Source: Mycolicibacterium chubuense (GTDB lineage: Bacteria > Actinomycetota > Actinomycetes > Mycobacteriales > Mycobacteriaceae). From it: DNA of 57,904 bases. The translations under genes and the position numbers were made by a program. This document shows, piece by piece, positions 26,932 to 35,531 of this stretch. Numbering within the stretch: the stretch's first letter is position 1; each line of letters opens with the position of its first letter. The stretch covers positions 1 to 57,904 of the forward strand of contig NZ_JYNX01000014.1 in NCBI RefSeq assembly GCF_001044255.1. Reading direction: 5' to 3'. Under the pieces are notes generated by a model that searched no databases, was not told the origin of the DNA, and saw only the letters and a program-made list of their open reading frames with translations.

Positions 26932-28143
26932 ATGGACATCGTCATCTGCAGCCCCCTCCGCACCCCGGTGGCGCGGATGGGCGGCGCACTCGCGGAGCTG
27001 AGCGCCGCCGACCTGGCCACCGCCGTTCTGCGGGAGCTTGCGGCCCAGACCGGTCTCGGCGAGGGAGACATCGACGACGTCATCCTCGGCCAGGGCTACG
27101 CCAGTGGAGAGGCGCCGGCGATCGGCCGCATCGCCGCCCTCGACGCCGGGCTCGGTACCGGCGTGCCGGGCCTGCAGGTCGACCGGCGCTGCGGTTCGGG
27201 CCTGCAGGCCGTGCTGTACGCAGCCGGTCAGGTGGCCACCGGCGCGGCGCGCGTGGTGGTCGCCGGCGGCGCCGAATCGATGTCCAACGTCGAGCACTAC
27301 GCCCTCGGGTTGCGCACGGGTGTGCGCCAGGGCGGCATCGCGCTGCTCGACCGTCTCGATCGGGCCCGTGAAACCGCGGGCGGCGCAACACATCCCGTCG
27401 CGGGTGGGATGATCGAGACCGCCGAGAACCTGCGCCGCGAGTACGGCATCGGCCGCGCCGACCAGGACGCTCTCGCGCTGCGCAGCCACCAGCGCGCCGT
27501 GGCCGCGCACGACGCCGGACGCTTCGCCGACGAACTCGTGCCCGTCACCGTGCCGGGGCGCCGCGGCAGGCCCGACGTCGTCGTGGACCGCGACGAGCAC
27601 CCCCGAGCCGACCTCGATCTGGAGGCGCTGGCCGCGCTGCGGCCGATCCGGTCGAAGGTCGACCCCGAGTCGACCGTCACCGCGGGCAACGCCTCCGGGC
27701 AGAACGACGGTGCTGCCCTGTGCGTCGTCACGACCCAGGCCGAGGCCGAAAAGCGCGCTCTCACTCCACTGTTGACGCTGCGGTCCTGGGCGGTCGCCGG
27801 TTGTGGCCCCGAGGTGATGGGCATCGGCCCGGTGAGCGCGACCGCCGCGGCGCTCGACCGCGCCGACTTGACGCTCGACGACATCGACCTGATCGAACTG
27901 AACGAGGCGTTCGCCGCCCAGGTGCTCGCCGTGCTCGCCGAATGGAAGATCGACCCGCTCGACGACCGGGTCAACCCGTGCGGATCCGGGATCTCGCTCG
28001 GTCACCCGATCGGGGCGACTGGGGCGCGCATCCTCGCCACCGCCGCCTACGAGGCGCGCCGCCGCGACGCTCGCTACGTCCTCGAGACCATGTGCATCGG
28101 TGGCGGTCAGGGTCTGGCAGCGGTCTTCGAGAGTATCCGGTGA
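26932..28143 (+). CDS. pcaF: Thiolase, probable beta-ketoadipyl-CoA thiolase
   Basis: 403 residues. It cleaves 3-oxoadipyl-CoA with CoA to acetyl-CoA and succinyl-CoA, the last step of protocatechuate catabolism. Seen: nucleophile Cys in VDRRCGSGLQAV, NASGQNDGA, ELNEAFAAQ, GHPIGATGARI with the active His, and the second Cys in ETMCIGGGQG. It is a bit divergent from classical PcaF, so specificity rests on context: it opens the pcaFDIJ operon and overlaps pcaD. ATG 26932 is supported by the TAGCGT -10 seven nt upstream; the GTG 9 nt earlier falls in the -10. Confidence 0.88.
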   Translation: MDIVICSPLRTPVARMGGALAELSAADLATAVLRELAAQTGLGEGDIDDVILGQGYASGEAPAIGRIAALDAGLGTGVPGLQVDRRCGSGLQAVLYAAGQVATGAARVVVAGGAESMSNVEHYALGLRTGVRQGGIALLDRLDRARETAGGATHPVAGGMIETAENLRREYGIGRADQDALALRSHQRAVAAHDAGRFADELVPVTVPGRRGRPDVVVDRDEHPRADLDLEALAALRPIRSKVDPESTVTAGNASGQNDGAALCVVTTQAEAEKRALTPLLTLRSWAVAGCGPEVMGIGPVSATAAALDRADLTLDDIDLIELNEAFAAQVLAVLAEWKIDPLDDRVNPCGSGISLGHPIGATGARILATAAYEARRRDARYVLETMCIGGGQGLAAVFESIR

Positions 28144-28901
28144 CCCTGATGAGCACAGTCGACGTGCATGCGGTGGTCTCCGGCGCCGGACCGGCGGTGG
28201 TGCTGTCCAACTCACTGGGTTCGACCCACCGGATGTGGGACCCGCAGGTCGCCGAGCTGGAGCGGCGATTCACCGTGGTGCGCTACGACACCCGCGGCCA
28301 CGGCGCGTCACCGGTCCCGGACGGGCCGTACACGATCGACGATCTGGCCGATGACCTCATCGCGCTGCTCGACCGGCTCGACCTCGAGCGGGCCCACCTC
28401 GTCGGGCTGTCGCTGGGCGGCATGACCGTCATGCGGGTCGCCGCACGAGACCCTGAGCGGGTCAGCCGGATCGCGCTGCTGTGCACCGGTGCGCAGCTGC
28501 CGCCGGCCACTGCCTGGACCGAACGCGCCGCCACCGTGCGCGCCCACGGCACGGGTGCCGTCGCCGCCGCCGTCGTCGACCGCTGGTTCACCGATGGATA
28601 CGACGGTGACCGCGGCTACTGGCAGCAGATGGTCGCGGCCACTCCGGCCGAGGGATACGCGGGCTGCTGTGAGGTAATCGCCGAACTCGATCTGCAGCAA
28701 CAACTTTCCGCGATCACCGCCCCGACGCTGGCCATCGCGGGAGCCGACGACCCGGCAACCCCGCCGGCCAGGCTGGCCGAGATCGCCGAGGCCGTGCCCG
28801 AATCGCGCCTGCTCGTCGTCGACGCCGCCGCCCATCTGGCCAACGCCGAACAACCCGGGGTGATCACCCCCGCCCTCATCGAACATCTGGAGCAGTCATG
28901 A
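28140..28901 (+). CDS. pcaD: 3-oxoadipate enol-lactonase
   Basis: A 253-residue alpha/beta hydrolase that opens the enol-lactone to 3-oxoadipate. Seen: [15 protein letters not shown] (oxyanion region), the nucleophile elbow [19 protein letters not shown] carrying the acid, and the catalytic His in [14 protein letters not shown] 28140 overlaps the thiolase stop (GTGA); ATG 28149 is an alternative. It overlaps pcaI by ATGA. The carboxymuconolactone decarboxylase is separate here (pcaC), not fused as in the PcaL of some actinobacteria. Confidence 0.9.
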   Translation: MTLMSTVDVHAVVSGAGPAVVLSNSLGSTHRMWDPQVAELERRFTVVRYDTRGHGASPVPDGPYTIDDLADDLIALLDRLDLERAHLVGLSLGGMTVMRVAARDPERVSRIALLCTGAQLPPATAWTERAATVRAHGTGAVAAAVVDRWFTDGYDGDRGYWQQMVAATPAEGYAGCCEVIAELDLQQQLSAITAPTLAIAGADDPATPPARLAEIAEAVPESRLLVVDAAAHLANAEQPGVITPALIEHLEQS

Positions 28902-29686
28902 CCGTGAACAAAGTGGTCGGTTCGGCCGCCGAGGCCGTCGCCGACATCCCCGACGGCGCGAGCCTGGCCGTCGGCGGCTTCGGCCTCGCCGGCATCCCGT
29001 GGTTCCTCATCGAGGCGCTGCTGGAGCAGGGCGCCGGCGACCTGACCATCGTCAGCAACAACTGCGGCGTCGACGGCGGCGGGCTGGGCCTGCTGCTCGA
29101 AGCGCGCCGGATCAGCCGCGTCATCGCCTCGTACGTCGGGGAGAACAAGGAATTCGCCCGCCAGTACCTGGCCGGCGAACTCACCGTGGAACTGACTCCC
29201 CAGGGCACGCTCGCCGAACGGTTGCGCGCCGGCGGCAGTGGCATCGGCGCGTTCTTCACCCCGACCGGCGTCGGCACCATGGTCGCCGAGGGTGGGCTGC
29301 CGTGGCGCTACCGCAGCGACGGGACCGTCGCGCTGGCGTCGCCGCCCAAGGAAGTCCGGGTCTTCAACGGCCGCGAGATGCTGCTCGAGGAGTCGATCGT
29401 CACCGACTACGCGCTGATCCGCGCCGCCGTCGCCGATACCGCTGGCAACTGCGTGTTCCACGCGGCCGCGCGCAATTTCAACCCGCCGGCGGCGATGTCC
29501 GGCCGCATCACCGTCGTGGAGGCCGAACGCGTCGTCGAAGTGGGCGAACTCCATCCCGACGAGATCCACCTGCCGGGCATCTTCGTCCAGCGGGTGCACG
29601 AACTGACCCCGGAACAGGCCACCCGCAAGGAAATCGAGAAGCTGACCACCCGGCCGCGGCCGGAACCGCAGGAGGTTGTGCGATGA
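28898..29686 (+). CDS. pcaI: 3-oxoadipate CoA-transferase subunit A
   Basis: 262 residues; with PcaJ it moves CoA from succinyl-CoA to 3-oxoadipate. Seen: the family I CoA-transferase signature [20 protein letters not shown] near residues 26-45, [30 protein letters not shown], and [17 protein letters not shown]. Start and stop both overlap neighbours by ATGA, giving a four-gene translationally coupled unit. A specificity for acetoacetate rather than 3-oxoadipate cannot be excluded from sequence, but the context is decisive. Confidence 0.9.
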   Translation: MTVNKVVGSAAEAVADIPDGASLAVGGFGLAGIPWFLIEALLEQGAGDLTIVSNNCGVDGGGLGLLLEARRISRVIASYVGENKEFARQYLAGELTVELTPQGTLAERLRAGGSGIGAFFTPTGVGTMVAEGGLPWRYRSDGTVALASPPKEVRVFNGREMLLEESIVTDYALIRAAVADTAGNCVFHAAARNFNPPAAMSGRITVVEAERVVEVGELHPDEIHLPGIFVQRVHELTPEQATRKEIEKLTTRPRPEPQEVVR

Positions 29687-30327
29687 GCTGGACCCGCAAC
29701 GAGATGGCCGCCCGGGCGGCCCTCGAACTGAACGACGGCGACTACGTCAACCTCGGCATCGGGCTGCCCACCCTGATCCCCGACCACCTCCCCGCCGGAT
29801 CCACGGTCACCCTGCACGCCGAGAACGGCATCCTCGGTGTGGGCCCGTTCCCCTACGAGGACGAGGTCGACCCGGATCTGGTCAACGCCGGCAAGCAGAC
29901 AGTGTCGGTGGTGGCCGGGGCCTCGTACTTCGACTCGGCGACCAGCTTCGCGATGATCCGCGGCGGTCACGTCGACGTCGCCGTGCTGGGGGGCATGCAG
30001 GTCGCGGCCAACGGCGACCTGGCCAACTGGATGGTCCCCGGCGCGATGGTCAAGGGCATGGGCGGTGCGATGGATCTGGTCAGCGGGGCCGAACGGGTGA
30101 TCGTGCTGATGGACCACACCGCGAAATCCGGTGCCGCCAAACTCGTTTCGGACTGCACCCTGCCGCTGACCGGTAAAGCGGTGGTCAGCCGGGTGATCAC
30201 CGACCTCGGGGTGTTCGACGTCGCCGGTGACGGGTTCACCGTCGTCGAGCTCGCGCCCGGCGTCGCCTACGCGGACGTGGTGGCCAAGACCGGGGCGCCG
30301 CTGAGCGGCGTGCCCGCCGCGGTGTGA
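29683..30327 (+). CDS. pcaJ: 3-oxoadipate CoA-transferase subunit B
   Basis: 214 residues. Seen: [15 protein letters not shown] and the catalytic glutamate in [11 protein letters not shown] that forms the enzyme-CoA thioester, then [33 protein letters not shown] and the family ending. Partner of PcaI. Last gene of the pcaFDIJ operon; its stop is separated by one base from the stop of the oppositely transcribed pcaC, so the two operons collide without room for a terminator. Confidence 0.92.
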   Translation: MSWTRNEMAARAALELNDGDYVNLGIGLPTLIPDHLPAGSTVTLHAENGILGVGPFPYEDEVDPDLVNAGKQTVSVVAGASYFDSATSFAMIRGGHVDVAVLGGMQVAANGDLANWMVPGAMVKGMGGAMDLVSGAERVIVLMDHTAKSGAAKLVSDCTLPLTGKAVVSRVITDLGVFDVAGDGFTVVELAPGVAYADVVAKTGAPLSGVPAAV

Positions 30328-30328
30328 G

Positions 30329-30694
30329 CTAATCCTCGTCGAGCACGCGCGAGGCGATGCGGAACGCGGTGTTGGCGTCGGGCACTCCGCAGTAGATCGC
30401 GCACTGCAGCAGCACCTCCTTGATCTCCTCGACTGTCAGGCCGTTGCGCCGCGCGGCCCGCACGTGCATCGCGAGCTCTTCGTGGTGGCCCCGGGCGATC
30501 AGCGCGGTGAGCGTGATCAGCGACCGCGACTTGCGGTCCAGGCCCGGCCGTGTCCAGATCTCGCCCCACGCATACCGGGTGATGAGATCCTGGAACTCCT
30601 CCGTGAACGCGGTGGTGCCGGCAACGGCGCGGTCCACATGCGCGTCGCCGAGAACCTCACGGCGAACGGCCATTCCGTCGTCGCGGATGCTCAT
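30329..30694 (-). CDS. pcaC: 4-carboxymuconolactone decarboxylase
   Basis: 121 residues. It removes CO2 from gamma-carboxymuconolactone to form the enol-lactone. Seen: VDRAVAGTTAFTEEFQDLITRYAWGEIWTRPGLDRKSRSLITL, a very typical PcaC block, and the AhpD-like EIKEVLLQCAIYCGVPDAN with the single active cysteine pattern of this branch. Its ATG overlaps the pcaB stop by one base (TGATG). Terminal gene of the pcaHGBC operon. Confidence 0.95.
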   Translation of the reverse strand: MSIRDDGMAVRREVLGDAHVDRAVAGTTAFTEEFQDLITRYAWGEIWTRPGLDRKSRSLITLTALIARGHHEELAMHVRAARRNGLTVEEIKEVLLQCAIYCGVPDANTAFRIASRVLDED

Positions 30695-31887
30695 CAGGTC
30701 TCCTTCAGATAGGCGGTGGCGCGGCGCAGCGCGGCGTCGACGAGCTGATCGGCGGCACCGGAATAGGTGGCGGCGGGCTGACGGTCCGCCAGCTCAGCCA
30801 TGGCCTGCTGTTCGGCGTCGATGCCCTCGGCCGCATGGAGATTGGAGCGGGCGCGGGCGGCGTCGAAGCGGAGTCCGGTCAGCAGATCGGTGGCCTGCGA
30901 GGCGGCGACGACCGTGGTGCGGACCAGTGTGCGCAGCGCCGCCCACTCGGCGTGCCAGCCGCCGTCGGAACGCTCGTCGACCGACGCCGCGGACGCGGAG
31001 TGCAGCGTCGCGCCGAGTGCGGGCGCGGTCAGGGCGGCGCGGCGCAGCAGTACCGTCAGCACCGGGTTGCTCTTGTGCGGCATGGTCGAGGACCCGCCGC
31101 CGGAACTCTCGGCGAGTTCACCGGCCCGGACGCCGGCCGCGACGTCGTTGGCGATGTGCCCCCACGCGTCGCAGCAGGTGACCAGCGCGTCACCCGCGCG
31201 CGTCAGGCGGGCACGCGAGGTGTGCCACGGAAGAGCCTCGGCCAGAGACAGTTTGACGGCCAGGGCGGCCGACATCGCCAGCGCGGCGTCGGCCGAACCC
31301 GTGAGCTCGGTCGCGGCGGCCAGCGTGCCCGCCGCGCCCCCGGCCTGCACTGAGGGAGCGGGCACGCAGTCCAGCGTTTCGGCGGCGTCGAGCACCGCGC
31401 CCAGCCAGACCGCGAACTTGAGTCCGGCGCTGCCCGGCAGCGCCGGCTGGGTCAGCGTGCGGGTGAGCAGCGGCTCGTACCGGTGGGCCGCAACCATGCC
31501 GGCGAGGGCCTGAACCTGTGCGTTCAGCTGTGTGCCGAGCGTGTCCAGCGCGTCACGCAGGCACAGCATCAGCGCCGTGTCGAGCACGTCCTGACTGGTC
31601 AGGCCGCGATGCAGCCACCGGGCGGTGTCGCCGCCGGTCCGCGACCGCAGCAGGGCGACGAGGCCCGTGACGGGGTTGCCGTCCTTCTCCGCACCCGCGG
31701 CGATCGTCGCCGCATCGGTGTGATCGACGAGCGCCGTCATGTCGGCAGCAGCCGAGGCGGGAGCCACGGCTTGCTCGACAAGCACGGCCAGCCAGGCGTT
31801 CTCGACATCGACCAGCGCGGCGAGGAATGCCTCGTCGCTCATCACCGCGCCTGCGCGGTGATCACCCGGCCAGAACAGGTCGGCCAC
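30694..31887 (-). CDS. pcaB: 3-carboxy-cis,cis-muconate cycloisomerase
   Basis: 397 residues, fumarase/aspartase superfamily. It lactonises 3-carboxymuconate to gamma-carboxymuconolactone. Seen: LTSQDVLDTALMLCLRD (conserved TSQD) and the superfamily signature GGGSSTMPHKSNPV. It is shorter than proteobacterial PcaB (about 450) because the C-terminal domain is reduced. The start is GTG, two bases after the pcaG stop. Operon position and neighbours support the call. Confidence 0.92.
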   Translation of the reverse strand: MADLFWPGDHRAGAVMSDEAFLAALVDVENAWLAVLVEQAVAPASAAADMTALVDHTDAATIAAGAEKDGNPVTGLVALLRSRTGGDTARWLHRGLTSQDVLDTALMLCLRDALDTLGTQLNAQVQALAGMVAAHRYEPLLTRTLTQPALPGSAGLKFAVWLGAVLDAAETLDCVPAPSVQAGGAAGTLAAATELTGSADAALAMSAALAVKLSLAEALPWHTSRARLTRAGDALVTCCDAWGHIANDVAAGVRAGELAESSGGGSSTMPHKSNPVLTVLLRRAALTAPALGATLHSASAASVDERSDGGWHAEWAALRTLVRTTVVAASQATDLLTGLRFDAARARSNLHAAEGIDAEQQAMAELADRQPAATYSGAADQLVDAALRRATAYLKET

Positions 31888-31889
31888 GG

Positions 31890-32462
31890 TCAGTGTCCCG
31901 GGTAGCGCAGGAAGACCGTCTCGTCGGGACCTTGCAGGGAGATGTCGAAACGCAACCCGGTCGCGTCGTGTTCGGCGATCAGCGTGCGCCGACGGTCGGC
32001 GGGCAGCGATCCCAGCAGCGGATCGGTGTCGAGCGCCGGCCCGGGAACGTAGGCGCGGGTGAACAACCGGTTGAGCAGGCCGCGGCCGAACACCGTCACG
32101 AGGATGAACGCCGCGCGGCCTGGCGCGGTGGCGCCGGGCTCGACCGTCGAGAAACTGAAGTGGCCGGCGTCGTCGGTCGAGGCACGGCCCCAGCCGGTGA
32201 ACGTCCAGCCGTCCCGGTGCAGCGACCCCGCCTGCCGGGGGACGGAGCCGTCGGCGCCCGCCTGCCAGATCTCCAGCAGCGCATCCGGCACCGGCTTGCC
32301 GTCACCGTCGGTCACGGTGCCGTGGAAGCGGATCGCGCCGGGTGTCTGCGGCGGGACGAGTTCCGAGTCGTGCTCGAACGGCAGCGCGTACCCGTAGAAG
32401 GGACCGATGGTCTGGCCGGGGGTGGGGGTCAGCAGGGTGCTCATGCTCTGCCCTTTGCTCAT
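31890..32462 (-). CDS. pcaG: Protocatechuate 3,4-dioxygenase alpha subunit
   Basis: 190 residues, intradiol dioxygenase fold without iron ligands. Seen: TPGQTIGPFYGYALPF, LLEIWQAGADG, GWGRASTDDAGHFSFSTV and the ending ETVFLRYPGH. The first ATG (32462) overlaps the pcaH stop by ATGA; a second ATG at 32444 would give MSTLLTP. It pairs with PcaH as (alpha-beta-iron) units that open the protocatechuate ring between C3 and C4. Confidence 0.93.
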   Translation of the reverse strand: MSKGQSMSTLLTPTPGQTIGPFYGYALPFEHDSELVPPQTPGAIRFHGTVTDGDGKPVPDALLEIWQAGADGSVPRQAGSLHRDGWTFTGWGRASTDDAGHFSFSTVEPGATAPGRAAFILVTVFGRGLLNRLFTRAYVPGPALDTDPLLGSLPADRRRTLIAEHDATGLRFDISLQGPDETVFLRYPGH

Positions 32463-33244
32463 CGCGCGTCCTCCTCGAACACGGTGCGCTGCGCTCCGGT
32501 CAGCACGATGTCCCAGCGATACCCGGTGCACCACTCGTGCGTGGACACATCGTGATCGTAGGCGGCGACCAGCCGGTCGCGGGCCTTCTGGTCGGTGATG
32601 GATTGGTAGATCGGATCCAGCGTGAACAGTGGATCGCCCGGGAAGTACATCTGGGTGATCATCCGCTGGGTGAAATCCGTTCCGAACAGCGAGAAGTGGA
32701 TGTGGGCGGGGCGCCAGGCGTTGCGGTGGTTCTTCCACGGGTACGGGCCGGGTTTGATGGTGGTGAACGCGTAGGTGCCGTCGTCGTCGGTCAGGCAGCG
32801 GCCCACGCCGGTGAAGTTCGGGTCGAGCGGAGCGGCGTGCTGATCGCGCTTGTGCACATAGCGTCCCGCCGCGTTGGCCTGCCAGATCTCGACCAGTTGG
32901 CGGCGCACCGGCCGGCCCTCGCCGTCGACGATGCGTCCGGTGACGATGATCCGCTCGCCGATCGGCGCCCCGTTGTGCTGGATCGTCAGATCGGATTCCA
33001 GCCGGTGCACGTCGCTGTCACCGAAGACCGGTGACCACAACTCGATGCCCTCCGGGTCCGCATGCTGCAGGTCTTTCGTCGGGTGGCGCAGAAGGCTGCT
33101 GCGGTAGGGCGCGTAGTCCAGCCGCGGCTGGGTCTCCTCGACGCCCGAGCGGAGGTAGGCCGACTCGATCGCCGCCATCTCGGCGTTGATCTCCGCCTGG
33201 CTCGCCGACGCGCTGTCCGGGTCGGTGCCGATGATTGCTGTCAT
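32459..33244 (-). CDS. pcaH: Protocatechuate 3,4-dioxygenase beta subunit (iron-binding)
   Basis: 261 residues; the catalytic subunit with non-haem Fe(III). Seen: all four ligands at the expected places, Y129 in GRYVHKRD, Y168 in GPYPWKNH, and H181 and H183 in RPAHIHFSLFG, plus LVEIWQANAAGRY. ATG 33244 is preferred over GTG 33253 because a TACGGT -10 ends exactly 7 nt upstream of it on the minus strand, implying a leaderless mRNA. First gene of pcaHGBC, divergent from the IclR regulator. Confidence 0.95.
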   Translation of the reverse strand: MTAIIGTDPDSASASQAEINAEMAAIESAYLRSGVEETQPRLDYAPYRSSLLRHPTKDLQHADPEGIELWSPVFGDSDVHRLESDLTIQHNGAPIGERIIVTGRIVDGEGRPVRRQLVEIWQANAAGRYVHKRDQHAAPLDPNFTGVGRCLTDDDGTYAFTTIKPGPYPWKNHRNAWRPAHIHFSLFGTDFTQRMITQMYFPGDPLFTLDPIYQSITDQKARDRLVAAYDHDVSTHEWCTGYRWDIVLTGAQRTVFEEDAR

Positions 33245-33251
33245 GGTGCTC

Positions 33252-33257
33252 ACCGTA
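33252..33257 (-). promoter_or_regulatory. -10 hexamer of leaderless pcaH promoter
   Basis: Minus-strand TACGGT followed by 7 nt and ATG 33244. The IclR half-sites begin 19 bp upstream, around the expected -35. Confidence 0.55.
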
Positions 33258-33276
33258 TGCCGGGCTGCGCGGCCGA

Positions 33277-33305
33277 CGGAAGGCTAAGCTTCCGCTGAGC
33301 GGAAG
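33277..33305. promoter_or_regulatory. Three-half-site IclR-family operator between pcaH and pcaR
   Basis: CGGAAG at 33277-33282, its inverse CTTCCG at 33289-33294, and a further direct CGGAAG at 33300-33305, spaced 12 and 11 bp. Known: the Acinetobacter IclR-family protein PcaU binds a palindrome plus one direct repeat, the same architecture. The third half-site is also the ribosome-site sequence of the regulator gene. Confidence 0.6.
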
Positions 33306-33315
33306 GATGTGTGCG

Positions 33316-34065
33316 ATGGCCGGAAACGCGGCGACGCCGGGCGTCAGCGTCACCCAGCGTTTGCTGGCCGTTGTCGGTGCATTCGACGACCGCCATCGGG
33401 CGCTGACGCTCACCGACCTTGCGCGCCGAGCCGGTCTCGCCGTGCCCACCGTGCACCGCCTGGTCGGCGAGCTGGTCGGCGGCGGTGCGCTGGAACGCCG
33501 CGACGACGGCCGCTACGTCGTCGGCCGGCTGCTGTGGCAGGCCGGGCTCCTGGCGCCGGTGCAGGGTCGGTTGACCGAGGTGGCCGAACCTTTCGTCAGT
33601 GACGTGTATGCGGCGACGCTGGCCACCGTCCACCTGGCGGTGCGCGACGGCGACCAGGTGCTCTATCTGCATCGGCTCGCCGGGCGGGCCTCGGTGCCGA
33701 TCGTCTCCACGGTCGGCAGCCGGCTGCCGATGCACTGCACCGGGGTCGGCAAGGTGCTGCTGGCCCACGCGCCGCAGGACGTGCGCGAGAACGTGCTGAC
33801 GAGTTTGCGGAGGGTGACGTCGCGGACGATCACGTCACGCCGCGTGCTCGAGGAGCAGTTGGACCGCGTCCGCCGCGAGGGTGTCGCGATGACCGCCGAG
33901 GAGATGTCGCTGGGCGCCTGTTCGCTGGCGGTGCCGGTCGTCCAGTCCTCGGACGACACCGTGGCGGCCGCGCTCGGAGTGGTGGTGCCCACCCTCAAGC
34001 GTGACCGCCAGCGGTTGATCGGTGCGCTGCAGGTCGCCGCCCGCGGCATCGGCCGCCTCCTCTGA
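33316..34065 (+). CDS. pcaR: IclR-family regulator of the protocatechuate operon (PcaR/PcaU-like)
   Basis: 249 residues. Seen: an N-terminal winged HTH (SVTQRLLAVVGAFDDRHRALTLTDLARRAGLAVPTVHRLVGELV, about 11-54) and an IclR effector domain (about 80-249) with MHCTGVGKVLLA. Divergent from pcaH across a 71-bp region containing the three-half-site operator. ATG 33316 lies 9 nt after GGAAGG; ATG 33307 is an in-frame alternative. It probably binds protocatechuate or beta-ketoadipate (inference from family). It could activate or repress. Confidence 0.88.
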   Translation: MAGNAATPGVSVTQRLLAVVGAFDDRHRALTLTDLARRAGLAVPTVHRLVGELVGGGALERRDDGRYVVGRLLWQAGLLAPVQGRLTEVAEPFVSDVYAATLATVHLAVRDGDQVLYLHRLAGRASVPIVSTVGSRLPMHCTGVGKVLLAHAPQDVRENVLTSLRRVTSRTITSRRVLEEQLDRVRREGVAMTAEEMSLGACSLAVPVVQSSDDTVAAALGVVVPTLKRDRQRLIGALQVAARGIGRLL

Positions 34066-34068
34066 TAT

Positions 34069-34129
34069 GCCGAAACTGTATTCCGCGCGGGCTCTCGGTG
34101 CTCGAACGCGCGCGGAATACAGTTTCGGC
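34069..34129. terminator. Perfect 21-bp inverted repeat between pcaR and the MHS transporter
   Basis: Arms 34069-34089 (starting GCCGAAACTGTATTCCGCGC) and 34109-34129 are exactly complementary, with a 19-nt loop. It lies between convergent genes. The inner GTATTCCGCG resembles the core of the repeat at 19702-19764. Confidence 0.7.
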
Positions 34130-34136
34130 GGATAGA

Positions 34137-35474
34137 TCAGTGGGCGACCAGGGTCCGGGTCGACTCGGCGTCGCTGCGGCCCAGCTGGTCCGTCGGGACG
34201 TTCTTGGTTTCGCGGGCCGTCAGCGCGGCACCGGCCGAGATCAAGCAGACCACCGCGGTGAAGAGGCTGATGACCACCCATCCGCCTTCGCGAACGCCAC
34301 CGAGTGCGGTGACGATCGACGGGGCGAAACCGGCGAGCAGGAAGCCGATCTGCGTGCCGATCGCCATCCCCGAGAACCGGACCTGGGTGGAGAACATCTC
34401 GCCGTAGAACGACGGCCAGACCGCGTTGGCCGCGGCGTAGCCGAACGAGAAGGTCGCGACGGCCAGCGCGAAGGTCAGCAGGTGATTGCCCTGGCTCATC
34501 GAGAGCATGTAGAAGGGCATCAGCGCGGCCGAGGAGAGCGCGCCGTAGATGAACACCGGCTTGCGTCCGATCCGGTCGGCGAGCTTGCCGAACAGGGGCT
34601 GGGTGAAGAGCGCACCCACGTTCGCGGCGACGACGAGCCACAGCGTCAGATCGGCGTCGAGGCCCACCTTCTTGCCGTACGCGAGCGCGAGATTGGCGAA
34701 CACCGTGGACACCGCGGCGATGAACGCGCACAGGATGACGCGCACCACGTCGCGCCAGTGGTGGCGCAGCAGCGGCACCAGCGGCATCCGGGCGATCGTG
34801 CCGGCGTTCTTGGCCTCGGTGAACTGCGGGGTCTCGTGCAGCTGGCGGCGGATGAAGTACGCGACCACGACGACCGCGGCCGACAGCCAGAACGGAACCC
34901 GCCATCCCCAGCTGTATTTCGCCTCGTCGGGCAGGGCCATGAACGGGATCATCACCAGCGACGCGAGGATCAGGCCGCCCTGGGTGCCGGTCAACGTCCA
35001 CGACGTGTAGAAGGCCCGTTGATCGTCGGGGGAGTGTTCGAGGGTCAGCGAGCTGGCCCCGGCTTGCTCGCCGGCGGCCGAAAGACCCTGCAGCAGACGG
35101 CAGATCACCAGCAGCACGGGCGCGGCCCAGCCGATGGTGTCGAAGGTCGGCAGGCAGCCGATCAGGAACGTCGACAGACCCATCAGCACCAGGGTGAACA
35201 TCAGGACGCGCTGCCGGCCGATGCGGTCGCCGAAGTGGCCCAGGATGACCGCGCCGACGGGCCGCGCGATGTAGGCGAAGCCGAACGTGGCGAAGGACAT
35301 CACCAGCGACGCTTCGTCGTCGGAGGGGAAGAACACGTGCGGGAAGATCAGCGCCGCCGCGGACCCGAACAGGAAGAAGTCGTAGTACTCGACGGCGCTG
35401 CCCATGAAGCTGGCGAGCGCGGCCCGCCGCGGCGTCTTCTCGGGGAGGATCCCCGGGTCGTGGGTGGTGGTCAT
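34137..35474 (-). CDS. shiA: MHS-family (MFS) symporter, probable shikimate/quinate importer
   Basis: A 445-residue inner-membrane carrier with 12 hydrophobic segments. Seen: the metabolite:H+ symporter hallmarks VEYYDFFLFGSAAALIFPHVFFP, GHFGDRIGRQRVL between TM2 and TM3, RLLQGLSAAGEQAGA and GKLADRIGRKPV. This family includes ShiA, KgtP and ProP. It is preceded by aroE on the same strand with 57 bp between them, so shikimate, quinate or protocatechuate is the likely substrate (inference from neighbours). A TAAGGAG ribosome site supports the start. Confidence 0.85.
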   Translation of the reverse strand: MTTTHDPGILPEKTPRRAALASFMGSAVEYYDFFLFGSAAALIFPHVFFPSDDEASLVMSFATFGFAYIARPVGAVILGHFGDRIGRQRVLMFTLVLMGLSTFLIGCLPTFDTIGWAAPVLLVICRLLQGLSAAGEQAGASSLTLEHSPDDQRAFYTSWTLTGTQGGLILASLVMIPFMALPDEAKYSWGWRVPFWLSAAVVVVAYFIRRQLHETPQFTEAKNAGTIARMPLVPLLRHHWRDVVRVILCAFIAAVSTVFANLALAYGKKVGLDADLTLWLVVAANVGALFTQPLFGKLADRIGRKPVFIYGALSSAALMPFYMLSMSQGNHLLTFALAVATFSFGYAAANAVWPSFYGEMFSTQVRFSGMAIGTQIGFLLAGFAPSIVTALGGVREGGWVVISLFTAVVCLISAGAALTARETKNVPTDQLGRSDAESTRTLVAH

Positions 35475-35531
35475 CGGTGACTCCTTAGGGCGAATTGTGC
35501 CGGACGAAGGGACATTTCAGGGCTGATCTGG

